Under the pieces are notes generated by a model, which worked only from the letters and a program-made list of their open reading frames with translations, searched no databases and was not told the origin of the DNA. The translations under genes were made by a program, and so were the position numbers. Below are positions 47,822 to 57,029 of a stretch of DNA of 64,000 nucleotides, one piece after another. Origin of the DNA: Candidatus Tisiphia endosymbiont of Sialis lutaria (lineage in GTDB: Bacteria; Pseudomonadota; Alphaproteobacteria; Rickettsiales; Rickettsiaceae); NCBI RefSeq assembly GCF_964026535.1, contig NZ_OZ032153.1:806001-870000 (forward strand). Reading direction: 5' to 3'. How positions within the stretch are numbered: position 1 is the first letter of the stretch; the number at the start of each line of letters is the position of its first letter.

Positions 47822-48376
47822 ATGGGAACATATTTAACCGTTGGCATAGTGCAAAATATTGCAGTCGATAAGAGACGCATAAAGTATCCAGATATAACAG
47901 TTGAGCATATTACCAGGCGATTAAACGATGAACTAAATCTTGATTATTATAATTATAGTGAAGATAATGACGGATATTACTGGGAAATTAAACCACAAAC
48001 TCTTGAAGGAAACCTAGTGGATTTTCTAGATGCTCAATTCCAAATGTACACAAGTAAAAAACATAGCAATATGCAAGAGGTTATTGAAAAATTAACAAAA
48101 ACTAAGAACGGCGAAGAAATAATAAAATTAGCCGCAGATGAACATTTTGTTAATTTTCAGTTAGTTGAGCAAATAATTGAATATGTAGAGGTAATCCGTG
48201 ACAACGGCTTTAGCGAGCATATCTGCCTATGTTACAGTTTAATCTCGTATTTTATGGATGGAAAAATCATCATGGAAGGTTACGGTGGGATGTTCAGATA
48301 TTTTGAACATAATATACGTTTGCAAAGAGAAAAATACCCTTTAGCAGATTGTATAAAAGTCATGATTACTAGTTAA
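47822..48376 (+). CDS. Unknown 184-residue protein, paired with an Rpn-like nuclease
   Basis: I recognise no family. It has a good ribosome site (AGGAG, 7 nt before ATG) and begins MGTYLTVGIVQNIAVDKRR. The sequence is acidic and mixed alpha/beta, with no membrane helix or signal peptide. It ends 21 nt before the next gene, so they are probably cotranscribed. It could be a regulator, inhibitor or unrelated neighbour of that nuclease. Confidence 0.65.
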   Translation: MGTYLTVGIVQNIAVDKRRIKYPDITVEHITRRLNDELNLDYYNYSEDNDGYYWEIKPQTLEGNLVDFLDAQFQMYTSKKHSNMQEVIEKLTKTKNGEEIIKLAADEHFVNFQLVEQIIEYVEVIRDNGFSEHICLCYSLISYFMDGKIIMEGYGGMFRYFEHNIRLQREKYPLADCIKVMITS

Positions 48377-48397
48377 AATAAATATAGAGTTAGATTT

Positions 48398-49315
48398 ATG
48401 TCAAATATTAGTCCTAGGGTTGATATTGCCTTTAAAAAAATCTTCGGAGTTGAAGAGAATAAGGATTTGCTTATTTCGCTGATCAATTCGATTGTATCTA
48501 GAGAAGACCAAGTAACAGAAGTACAACTTCTCAATCCATATAATCCAAAAAATTTCAAGAGCAATAAACTGTCAATTTTAGATATTAAAGCTCAAGGAAA
48601 AGATGGCAAAAGATTTAATATCGAAATGCAAATTACTGATGCGGATGATTATGACAAAAGAGCTCTATATTATTGGGCAAAGTTATATACTGAGCAATTA
48701 AAGAATGCAGAAGATTATGCTACTTTATCGAAAGCCATTGGTATTCATATATTAAATTTTACCTCTATTTTACATGAAAATAAATATCATAATGTGTTTC
48801 ATATAGTAGAAAAAGATAGTGGTTTGTTATATTTTAAAGATTTAGAATTGCATACTATTGAGCTAAATAAGTTTACTAATAATCCGAAGGAGCAGCTGAC
48901 GGACATAGTAAAGAAGGTAAAAACCTCTCTTGATAGATGGAGTACTTTTTTAACTAGACATGATTTGCTGAACAAAGATAATTTACCTAAAGAGTTAAAT
49001 GATGCTAGCCTAAAAAAAGCCCTGACAGTTCTGGATGTGATGAATTTCACTAAAGAAGAACGTGATTCATATGAAGAACACCTGAAATGGCTACGTATTG
49101 AAGCTAACACTCTCAAGAAAGCACGGAGGGAAGGCAAAGAAGAAGGTAGAGTAGAAGGTAGAGTAGAAGGTATCCAAATTGGTGAAGCTAAGGGAGAAGC
49201 TAAATTAATAAAAATGATGATAGAAAATGGCAGTTCTATTGAGGAAATAGCGAAAATGACGGGTCTAGCTATTACCAGAATTAATGAATTATTGGAAAAT
49301 AAAAATGCCTCTTAA
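48398..49315 (+). CDS. PD-(D/E)XK nuclease transposase-family protein (Rpn-related, second type)
   Basis: 305 residues. The N-terminal part (SPRVDIAFKKIFGVEENKDL) is that of the PD-(D/E)XK nuclease-transposase family; the metal site is Asp62 (SILDIKAQG) and Glu76-x-Gln78 (FNIEMQITD). The core is unlike that of the tandem array at 17-21 kb. Yet its last 55 residues (RVEGIQIGEAKGEAKLIKMM, ENGSSIEEIAKMTGLA) are nearly the same module as in the array. No internal ATG with a strong ribosome site was seen in this gene. Confidence 0.85.
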   Translation: MSNISPRVDIAFKKIFGVEENKDLLISLINSIVSREDQVTEVQLLNPYNPKNFKSNKLSILDIKAQGKDGKRFNIEMQITDADDYDKRALYYWAKLYTEQLKNAEDYATLSKAIGIHILNFTSILHENKYHNVFHIVEKDSGLLYFKDLELHTIELNKFTNNPKEQLTDIVKKVKTSLDRWSTFLTRHDLLNKDNLPKELNDASLKKALTVLDVMNFTKEERDSYEEHLKWLRIEANTLKKARREGKEEGRVEGRVEGIQIGEAKGEAKLIKMMIENGSSIEEIAKMTGLAITRINELLENKNAS

Positions 49316-49528
49316 TATCTTTCATAGTTTAATATAGCTAATCCGATTAGTATTTGTCCATTTGCTTAAATAAAAAAATGTCATGTATGGACGAGTTGGT
49401 TTGTTAACAAAGAAAATAAAGCTACAAAGGAGGCATTCATTCTTGCGTAGACATATTATGAACATGTCAAAAATAACTAAAGTAATTATATATTTTTAAT
49501 TTTTTAGCTTTTGTCCAAAGCCCAAAAG

Positions 49529-50149
49529 TTACTCAATAACTTTATTCAATTGTACATCATGCAAATTACGACAAACATTTTCAATTGCCTGCTCGTAATC
49601 AATAAGTTCCGCTATAGTCCAATTAAACTGGTCGAAAATATTATATGCATTATTGATCTGACTATTAATACCAGCTGTATTAAGTCTTACATTAGATAAT
49701 AACTTTTTTATTAATTCTGTTTCCTGTGTTTTTTTATATTCATCATGGTTTGCTGTACCAAATTCTGCAATATTATGCATCTCTCTGGTTCGTATTTGTA
49801 TTTCTATGTTACGTTCATAAATATCAACTACAGCTATAACATGCAAAGAACGATAGCCATTATTCTTAGGATTATCAATATAGTTTTTAGACTTCTTGAT
49901 ATTAACAGAATAGAGATTGTAAATAATAGCCAATACTTTGTAACAATCTTCTTTTTTATCAACTATAATTCTAAAAGCAATTATATCAGTTAATTCTTTC
50001 AAAGTAATAGTTTTTCTTAATATCTTCTTTAAAACAGAACAAGGATCTTTTAATCTGTAATGTATTTCAGCTACTATATCATTTTTATATAGTTTAGTAC
50101 TAATATCACCTATGATATTACGTAAGTTGTTAGTATTTGTATCTTGCAT
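49529..50149 (-). CDS. Orphan RelA/SpoT synthetase-domain protein
   Basis: 206 residues. The (p)ppGpp synthetase core is recognisable: DIIAFRIIVD, NNGYRSLHVIAVV and IEIQIRTREMHNIAE. No HD hydrolase domain and no C-terminal TGS/ACT regulatory domain are present, so it resembles small alarmone synthetases or a piece of a split spoT, which Rickettsia are known to have. It is divergent from the STAND-type gene. Activity cannot be decided from the sequence. Confidence 0.8.
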   Translation of the reverse strand: MQDTNTNNLRNIIGDISTKLYKNDIVAEIHYRLKDPCSVLKKILRKTITLKELTDIIAFRIIVDKKEDCYKVLAIIYNLYSVNIKKSKNYIDNPKNNGYRSLHVIAVVDIYERNIEIQIRTREMHNIAEFGTANHDEYKKTQETELIKKLLSNVRLNTAGINSQINNAYNIFDQFNWTIAELIDYEQAIENVCRNLHDVQLNKVIE

Positions 50150-50484
50150 AATTATACTCTACTATAATGCAGTGAACTTGTTTAAAATACTTATGACTTC
50201 TTTGACTTATGCGGGAAGTCTAATAATTTAAGTTGTAGCTTAGCTAATATTTAACCTGAAAGAATATATTAAAACCTATATTAAAATTATTTTAATATAT
50301 TAAGTGTTGTAAAATATTTCAATTGTTAAAAAGTATTAAGTATTATACGTAAGTAAAAAATACATGGATATAATTCAGAAAATTAGCGATTATGTTTTGT
50401 ATTTAAAATACAATTCTCTAATCTTTAGTAAATGATCTTTTAAGATTTATAGGATGATAGTAGTTTAAATAAATTATATATATT
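50150..50484. other. 335-bp AT-rich gap between divergent genes
   Basis: It should hold the promoters of the RelA/SpoT-like gene and the STAND-type gene. Only very AT-rich sequence with several TATAAT-like strings (for example TATAAT at 50370-50380) is seen, with no palindromic repeat. Confidence 0.5.
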
Positions 50485-53481
50485 ATGGAAAATAAGAATA
50501 TCTTGTACCCACAAGAGATTTATGAGAAACATTTGTTAATAATTAACAATATCAGATTTACATCAAGAGAAATAGATGTAATAGCATGCATTGTACATGG
50601 GAAAAATGCAAAAGGAATAGCTAGTTTTTTATCAAATGAGGATAAACAGATCGAGACGAGAACTATTGAAAGTCATATTTCTAATATCAAACGGAAAGTA
50701 GCCACAAATTCTCGAGAGGGTATTATAAATTTTATAGAAGAATCTGATAAATACAAATTAGTACAAAGTTATTATTTAAGTTTATTAATCCAACAAGAAT
50801 TTAGAAAAATCTTGAAGGAAATTTTTATATTAACAAAGTCTGATGCTATATCATTTTTTATTGTTTTACAAAGCCTGAGAAATAATGGATCAGAAAACAA
50901 TGATTTAAACTTGATGATCAATAAGATACGTAGTGATTTACAACTTATAGGTATAACAGTTTTTGTAGAGCTGCGAGAAAATCTTGATGCTCATATAGTT
51001 TTAGGAAAGCACAAGAACAAAGGCAAAAAACAGTCAAGACAATGTATAATCTATGTTCTATCTGTAAATGAAGCTAATATAGCTAAACAACAGCAAGGTA
51101 ATAATTATGTTATTATTTCTAATGATCAGAATATATCCAAGGTATTTTTTCTTATACCGCAGGAAGAGCAATGTATAAAATTTTTACCTAAACAAAGTAA
51201 TTTTGAATATATTAATCTCTTACCATCTAAACAATATCATTTTATTTTTTTAGAAATTATCACAAAAGTTTTTTCTAATGAGAATATAGACAACATGATC
51301 ATTAAGTTTAGTGAAAGATATAATAATATTATATCGAATAATACCTGTTCAGTTTTTCCTAAACCTCATTTGACAGATAAGAATATTAAAAGTAAAGCCA
51401 AGAATATTTACTTACAAATATTTGGTGTATTGGTTCTGATTATTTGTAGTACTTATCTTTTAATGTTTGATTTAACTATTAAAAAAACAGTCAAGAGTAA
51501 AGAAATAGAAGTGCAATGGTCTAAACTACAATATCCAATAATATTTCCTAAAAATCTAACTAGCTGGAATATACCTAGACAAGATCATGTTTTTATTGGT
51601 AGAGAAAAACTATTGAGGGATTTGTATAATAAATTACATTACAATCATACATCTGATGTAACAAGTAATTTAGCAATTACTGCATGTGCTGGACTTGGCG
51701 GAATAGGCAAAACACAATTAGCCTTGCAATATATAAATTATACAGAGCATCCTTATACACTTAAAGTTTGGTTTCTTGCAGAAAATATTGATCATTTATA
51801 TAACAAATATGTTGAATTTGCTAAGTTATTAGGACATGCAGAAGTCATCTATACAAGAGAAAGCATTATCGCTTATGTTAAACAATGGCTAGCTAAAAAT
51901 CCAGGGTGGCTTTTAGTTTATGACAAAGTAAACAATTATCGTGAAATCGAACCATTTTTACCAGAATCTGGCGGATATGTGATTTTAACAACCCGTCAGC
52001 GTTATTGGCCAACAAAGTTCTCAGTATTGCCTATTGATATCATGACAGAAGAGGAGGCTATCAAAACAATAAAGACCTTAATACAGCGAAATATAGCAGA
52101 AGAACAAAATACTATAAAAGAATTAGTTGGAGTTTTAGGATATTTACCCTTAGCACTGGTGCAAGCTGGTGCTTACATTAAACAAAAACATATCACTATT
52201 CCAGAATATTTGGATCTTTATAAAAAGTATGAAACAGAATTACTATCGGACAACACTTTTTTAGATGAAACAAATACCTATAATTACCCAGTAGCAATAA
52301 CCTGGAATATTAGTTTAGAGGCAATTGTTAGAGATACTAAAATTAATAATAGACCACCTATAGCTATTGAGCTTTTAACAGTATGTGCTTACCTAGCACC
52401 AAATAAAATCTCTCGTAAACTATTACTCAAATGGTTACAAACAGCTTATCCTCATTTACCATCTCCACAATTAACGTTAAACAAACATATTGCTCTATTG
52501 TGGCAATATTCAATGATCAATTATGATGACAATGATAATATCGCTATTCATCGCCTAGTACAGGCAGTATTACGTCATCAACTTAGTCAATCGTTAGACA
52601 GTAAGGATAATATTTGTTCTACCTTAAATTTAAGATGGTTTGAGTCATTATTGCGGTTTTTTATAGATAATGAGCATGAGTTTAAGCTAACTAATTCTTT
52701 TCAACAACTTCTTGAAACTAGTCGGCAATTTAAAACTAAATTTAAGAATAAATATAATGAAGATCTTGCGGCAATGGACTTGATGATTTCTTCGGTCTAT
52801 TTTCACCAAGAAAAATATGAAAATTTTCTAAAGATAGTTGATAAGGTTAATAAATATTTGCAGAAAACTGAAGGCTTAGAAATATTAAAATGTAAAATTC
52901 TATATGTATATTCGGCATATTTTTGTAAAATTGGTAATTATCAAAAGGCAGAACAAAAAATAAATACAGCAATTAAAAGGTATAATAATATAAAAGTAGG
53001 TAAATCAATAAAGAATAATGATGTGAGAGGTTTAAAGGCGAAATTATTTTACCATAAAGCTAATCTTGTCTTAGCCAAAAATAAAAAAGCAAATAAAATT
53101 GATAGAAATAAACTAGAAATAGAAACGTCTATTAAATCAATTCAAGAAGCAATAGCTCTATTTAAGGAAGTTCATAACACTAGAGACTTTTTACAATCAA
53201 TAGAATTATATGGAAAACTACTTATTTTGACCAACCAAATTGATAAAGTAATAGTAGAGTTTAGTAAATATAATAACTTAATTGAACAAATAGCTGATGA
53301 TATAATAAAAATGGGTTTTTATTTAACTTATTCAGATGCTTATTTTAGCAAGGGAGACTTCAACAAAGCTCTGGATTATTGTAGTAAAGCTAAACATCAA
53401 GCAAAAAAATTGCATCTTAAGAATGAACTAAATAATATTAGCAATAAAGAAATAGCTATTAAAGCCTCATTGCAAAAATGA
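50485..53481 (+). CDS. LuxR-type HTH / NB-ARC STAND NTPase / TPR protein
   Basis: 998 residues. A LuxR-like helix-turn-helix lies at about 22-75 (FTSREIDVIACIVHGK, then TIESHISNIKRKV). A strong hydrophobic segment follows at about 307-328 (FGVLVLIICSTYLLMF). The NB-ARC NTPase starts near 365 (HVFIGREKLLRDL), with the P-loop GLGGIGKTQLA at about 403-413, WLLVYDKV (Walker B), TTRQRYW and LGYLPLALVQAGAYI. TPR-like helical repeats fill the last 250 residues. STAND proteins act as ligand-triggered switches in regulation or defence. An HTH and an NTPase on two sides of one helix is hard to place in the membrane. No prior function is known to me. Confidence 0.82.
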   Translation: MENKNILYPQEIYEKHLLIINNIRFTSREIDVIACIVHGKNAKGIASFLSNEDKQIETRTIESHISNIKRKVATNSREGIINFIEESDKYKLVQSYYLSLLIQQEFRKILKEIFILTKSDAISFFIVLQSLRNNGSENNDLNLMINKIRSDLQLIGITVFVELRENLDAHIVLGKHKNKGKKQSRQCIIYVLSVNEANIAKQQQGNNYVIISNDQNISKVFFLIPQEEQCIKFLPKQSNFEYINLLPSKQYHFIFLEIITKVFSNENIDNMIIKFSERYNNIISNNTCSVFPKPHLTDKNIKSKAKNIYLQIFGVLVLIICSTYLLMFDLTIKKTVKSKEIEVQWSKLQYPIIFPKNLTSWNIPRQDHVFIGREKLLRDLYNKLHYNHTSDVTSNLAITACAGLGGIGKTQLALQYINYTEHPYTLKVWFLAENIDHLYNKYVEFAKLLGHAEVIYTRESIIAYVKQWLAKNPGWLLVYDKVNNYREIEPFLPESGGYVILTTRQRYWPTKFSVLPIDIMTEEEAIKTIKTLIQRNIAEEQNTIKELVGVLGYLPLALVQAGAYIKQKHITIPEYLDLYKKYETELLSDNTFLDETNTYNYPVAITWNISLEAIVRDTKINNRPPIAIELLTVCAYLAPNKISRKLLLKWLQTAYPHLPSPQLTLNKHIALLWQYSMINYDDNDNIAIHRLVQAVLRHQLSQSLDSKDNICSTLNLRWFESLLRFFIDNEHEFKLTNSFQQLLETSRQFKTKFKNKYNEDLAAMDLMISSVYFHQEKYENFLKIVDKVNKYLQKTEGLEILKCKILYVYSAYFCKIGNYQKAEQKINTAIKRYNNIKVGKSIKNNDVRGLKAKLFYHKANLVLAKNKKANKIDRNKLEIETSIKSIQEAIALFKEVHNTRDFLQSIELYGKLLILTNQIDKVIVEFSKYNNLIEQIADDIIKMGFYLTYSDAYFSKGDFNKALDYCSKAKHQAKKLHLKNELNNISNKEIAIKASLQK

Positions 53482-53501
53482 ACTATAGTTCCATTTATAT
53501 A

Positions 53502-53573
53502 TATAGTCAATTTAGGGGAATTGGGTAGCAGGAGCGACTAATAACAACTTCCCAAACTTCTCTCTAATTATTT
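53502..53573 (+). repeat. Decayed palindromic element A
   Basis: The left end TATAGTCAATTTAGG is clear and the right arm has eroded to TCTCTCTAATTATTT. It begins 21 nt after the STAND gene. Confidence 0.65.
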
Positions 53574-53619
53574 AAGATTTTTAGTAAGAGCAAAAAAACT
53601 CTGGAAAGGTGATAAGTGA

Positions 53620-53696
<77 letters not shown>

Positions 53697-53719
53697 AATA
53701 AATGATAAAAATCAAAATA

Positions 53720-53758
53720 AGTACTAGGAGGCGAAGATAACGAAAATCTCCTAGTACT
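53720..53758. other. Hairpin AGTACTAGGAG / CTCCTAGTACT
   Basis: An 11-bp stem with a 17-nt loop just 5' of tRNA-Pro. The inner CTAGGAG/CTCCTAG is the same as in the hairpin at 13460. It could end transcription coming from the plus strand or be a repeat remnant. Confidence 0.5.
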
Positions 53759-53765
53759 TAAGTGT

Positions 53766-53864
53766 TATAGTCAATTCAGGAGAATTTGGGGCTAGGAATG
53801 ATGCCAATAAGTAATAGGCAAGCGACGAGTGACAACACCCCCAATTTCTTATCAATTGACTATA
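53766..53864 (+). repeat. Palindromic element A
   Basis: 99 bp with both ends intact. It lies before trmD. Confidence 0.85.
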
Positions 53865-53949
53865 AGTTAGATTGGTATTGTTTAATTATATAGACTATAA
53901 TACAAGCCAAATCAATTTTTTTGTTTTAAAAATTCAGCATATTTATAAA

Positions 53950-54660
53950 ATGTCTTCATTACATACCTCAATATTAACCATATTTCCAGAAATGTTTCCT
54001 GGATCTTTACAATATTCCCTTGCAGGGCAAGCCTTAAAAAAAGGTATTTGGTCTTATAATGTGGTTAATATAAAAGATTTTGGGTTAACTAGACATAAAA
54101 ATGTTGACGATGAAGCTTATGGCGGTGGTAGCGGACTGATAATGCGTCCGGATGTACTTGGTAGTTGTTTAGATAATGTTTTGTCTTCAAGTCCTAATAC
54201 CCCAATATATTACCCATCACCAAGAGGAAAATTATTTAACCAAAATATTGCTCATCAAATTATACAAGAAAAACAAATAATAATTTTATGTGGACGATTT
54301 GAAGGGATTGACGAACGTATAATTGAAGAGTATAATGTTAGAGAAATTAGTATAGGGGATTATATTTTATCTGGTGGCGAGGTAGCAGCCCTTACTATTC
54401 TCGACTGTTTGATTAGACTACTTCCGAATGTATTAGCAAACCAAGATACATTGCAATCAGAGTCTTTTGAGAAAAATGGTGAATTTGCTGGATTGCTTGA
54501 ATGCCCTTTATATACGAGACCAGTAAAATGGAAAAACAGAGAAGTTCCAAGTGTTTTGTTGTCTGGTAATCATCAGTTAATTAGAGATTGGAAAAGTAAT
54601 CAGTCTATGGAGATTACTAAAAAACGTAGACCAGATTTATTAAATTTTATAGGAGTTTAA
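53950..54660 (+). CDS. trmD: tRNA (guanine37-N1)-methyltransferase
   Basis: 236 residues from the ATG at 53950 ([18 protein letters not shown]). An upstream in-frame extension adds 26 residues unlike the family. It methylates G37 of tRNAs, using the trefoil-knot AdoMet site with [24 protein letters not shown] and [14 protein letters not shown]. rplS follows 4 nt later. rimM, the usual upstream partner, stands 24 kb away. Confidence 0.95.
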   Translation: MSSLHTSILTIFPEMFPGSLQYSLAGQALKKGIWSYNVVNIKDFGLTRHKNVDDEAYGGGSGLIMRPDVLGSCLDNVLSSSPNTPIYYPSPRGKLFNQNIAHQIIQEKQIIILCGRFEGIDERIIEEYNVREISIGDYILSGGEVAALTILDCLIRLLPNVLANQDTLQSESFEKNGEFAGLLECPLYTRPVKWKNREVPSVLLSGNHQLIRDWKSNQSMEITKKRRPDLLNFIGV

Positions 54661-54664
54661 AGCG

Positions 54665-55090
54665 ATGAATATTATTGAGCAATTTGAACAACAGCAAATT
54701 GCAAAACTAACCGAAAATAAAGAAATCCCTGATTTTAAGGCGGGAGATACTGTAAAGGTCACTGTAAAGATAATTGACCGGACAGTCGAAAAAGATGGCA
54801 AGGAAAAATTGTTAGAGAGACTGCAAGCATATGAAGGTGTGGTAATTGCTAGAAGAAATAGTGGAGTTGCCTCTTCTTGCGTAGTTCGTAAGGTCAGTCA
54901 TGGTGAAGGCGTAGAGAGACGATTTATGATTTTCTCACCGATGGTACATGCAATTGAAGTTGTAAAATATGGTGTAGTACGTCGTGCTAAACTCTATTAC
55001 CTAAGAAACCTAAGTGGTAAAGCAGCTAGAATTAAAGAAAAACTTCAAGTAAACACTAAAAAAATAAATAAGAAAAAAGTTGTTGCTTAA
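54665..55090 (+). CDS. rplS: 50S ribosomal protein L19
   Basis: 141 residues. It is at the 30S-50S interface. Signatures are [30 protein letters not shown] and [12 protein letters not shown]...[15 protein letters not shown]. The Lys-rich tail ([16 protein letters not shown]) is slightly longer than in E. coli. It is cotranscribed with trmD. Confidence 0.96.
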   Translation: MNIIEQFEQQQIAKLTENKEIPDFKAGDTVKVTVKIIDRTVEKDGKEKLLERLQAYEGVVIARRNSGVASSCVVRKVSHGEGVERRFMIFSPMVHAIEVVKYGVVRRAKLYYLRNLSGKAARIKEKLQVNTKKINKKKVVA

Positions 55091-55127
55091 GAAGGATACA
55101 ACTATCTCGCAAGGTGCATATACGTCT

Positions 55128-55213
55128 TTAGCAAGACCATGTAGTGGTTGTGGCAATCCATTTCTAATTACTTTCCTGGATTGCTTCGTCGGCTACGCCT
55201 TCTCGCAATGACT
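55128..55213. repeat. Element D
   Basis: GTCTTTAGCAAGACCATG...TTGTGGCAATCCATTT and GGATTGCTTCGTCGGC...TTCTCGCAATGAC form a long inverted repeat between rplS and the convergent recN gene, where it may serve as a two-way terminator. Confidence 0.7.
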
Positions 55214-55252
55214 TTTAAGATATAATACATCTCATTAATTTTGTGTGCATCA

Positions 55253-55273
55253 CTTAGGAGGCAACCTCCTAAG
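55253..55273. terminator. Hairpin at the end of recN
   Basis: CTTAGGAGG-CAA-CCTCCTAAG: a 9-bp stem with 3-nt loop overlapping the recN stop codon. No clear U-run follows on the minus strand (TGATGCACAC), so termination is only possible. Confidence 0.4.
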
Positions 55274-57023
55274 GCTTAAGCAACTCTTTAGCTGCTTTTA
55301 GGCTCGCATCCGTAATGGATTTTCCTGAAATCATGCGAGCAAGCTCAGCTTGTCTTTCCTGAAGATTCAGGCTTTTTACCGTAATTTTAGTAGTTTCATC
55401 CAATTGTAGTTTGTTGACAATAATATGCTGATCTGCTTTACCTGCTACTTGAGGTTGGTGAGTAATAACAATTACTTGGGCAATAGAGCTAAGCTTTTTA
55501 AGTTTTTCTCCAACTTTATCAGCCACAATACCACCAATTCCGGTATCTATCTCATCAAAAATAATAATGTCTTTCAGTGATTTATCAAAGAGACAAGTTT
55601 TTAGTGCTAACATAAACCTTGATAATTCGCCACCAGAAGCAATTTTATCAATAGGTGCAAGTTGCATACCTGGATTTGTTGAGGCAACGAAACATATATT
55701 ATCAATACCATCAGACATCTTGCATAATAGCATCTGACTAGTTCTACCTTCCGTATTTTGCTTAGTTTCTTCTAAAAACTCCTCGCTTATGTTTAATTCT
55801 GCAAAATTTTTATTATTGGTTTGGTTAGAAGGATTATTTTTAGGTGCTATTTCTACTTTAAAAATCGCCTTTTCCATTTTAAGTTGTTCAAGCTCTTTTT
55901 GTACAGCTAATTCTAGATTTTTTGCACTAATAGAACGCTTGTATGATAAAGCTTCAGCTAGTTCAAAATATTTTTTATGTTCTGCTAGCTTATTAATATC
56001 TAGGATTTTAACATTATTGATTTTATTTTTAAGGGTATTTAATTGTTGATTAGAATTATCAAAAAATTCAGGTATTTTATCGCAAGAAATATTATATTTT
56101 CGTGCTATATCACGAATTTTAAATAGCCTTTCTTCCACTTCGTCTAAGTTAAATTCATTTCTATCAATGTTATTAATAATATTCTGTAATTTTATACGTG
56201 CTTCTTCTAAGCTATTATAGCAATCATCTAAATTTAATGAAATAGAGGCAAATTCTTCGTTTTGCTGTAAATTACGGTTTATCAAACGTTGAGCATTATT
56301 AATTGACTTATTAATTTCAGGGACTTCAAGATATGATAATATATCTTGGATCACTTGTATTTCTTTATCACGATTTTGTACACTACGCCTTATAGTAACA
56401 AGCTTTTCTTCTTCTCCTATTTGATAATCAAGAGCTTCTAATTCTTTGGTAACAAAGGTTAAATAATCTATTTCTTGTTCTATAGCATCTTTATCTCTGG
56501 TAACTTTATTGATTTCTTTGGTAGTTGTCTGTAAAATATCAAAATGTTTTGATAATTCATATCTTAAATTTACAAGCCCTCCATAATCGTCCAAAATGTT
56601 AATGTGGAAGGAAGGGCTAAGAAGAGAAGTATGACTATTTTGCCCATGAAGTTCAAATAAATAATCTGCTACTTGTTGCAAGGTACTTATCGTTACTACT
56701 TGATCATTAATAAGAAATTTCTTACGGTTGTTAGGTTTTTGAATACGTTTTATTAATAATTCCTGGTCATACTCAATATTAAATTGCTCCAAAAGCTTTT
56801 TTAAATCATCATTGAGAGTGAAGGTCGTAGCAACCGAACAGTAATCACTCCCATGTTTTATTACATTATCAGAGAATTTGTTACCTAAAGAGAACAAAAT
56901 TGCATCTAGCAAAATAGACTTACCAGCTCCGGTTTCTCCGGTAATTACACATAGCCCCTTTTCAAACTCTATCTCCAATTCGTCTATCAGAATAAAGTTC
57001 TTAACCGAAAGACTTTGTAACAT
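55269..57023 (-). CDS. recN: DNA repair protein RecN
   Basis: 584 residues, an SMC-like ATPase for double-strand break repair. Walker A is ITGETGAGKSILLDAI near residue 30. A long coiled coil follows (about 155-370), and the head ends with SGGELSRFMLALK (ABC signature) and IIFDEIDTGIGGIVADKVGE (Walker B). The length is normal. bamD ends 6 nt upstream of it, so they may be in one operon. Confidence 0.95.
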   Translation of the reverse strand: MLQSLSVKNFILIDELEIEFEKGLCVITGETGAGKSILLDAILFSLGNKFSDNVIKHGSDYCSVATTFTLNDDLKKLLEQFNIEYDQELLIKRIQKPNNRKKFLINDQVVTISTLQQVADYLFELHGQNSHTSLLSPSFHINILDDYGGLVNLRYELSKHFDILQTTTKEINKVTRDKDAIEQEIDYLTFVTKELEALDYQIGEEEKLVTIRRSVQNRDKEIQVIQDILSYLEVPEINKSINNAQRLINRNLQQNEEFASISLNLDDCYNSLEEARIKLQNIINNIDRNEFNLDEVEERLFKIRDIARKYNISCDKIPEFFDNSNQQLNTLKNKINNVKILDINKLAEHKKYFELAEALSYKRSISAKNLELAVQKELEQLKMEKAIFKVEIAPKNNPSNQTNNKNFAELNISEEFLEETKQNTEGRTSQMLLCKMSDGIDNICFVASTNPGMQLAPIDKIASGGELSRFMLALKTCLFDKSLKDIIIFDEIDTGIGGIVADKVGEKLKKLSSIAQVIVITHQPQVAGKADQHIIVNKLQLDETTKITVKSLNLQERQAELARMISGKSITDASLKAAKELLKP

Positions 57024-57029
57024 TATATT

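Noticed and set aside
49384-49500. Frame reading YGRVGLLTKKIKLQRRHSF and on to a stop, after a strong AAAGGAGG
   Set aside because: It has no start codon in a suitable place and no family I recognise. It may be a gene remnant, but support is too weak.
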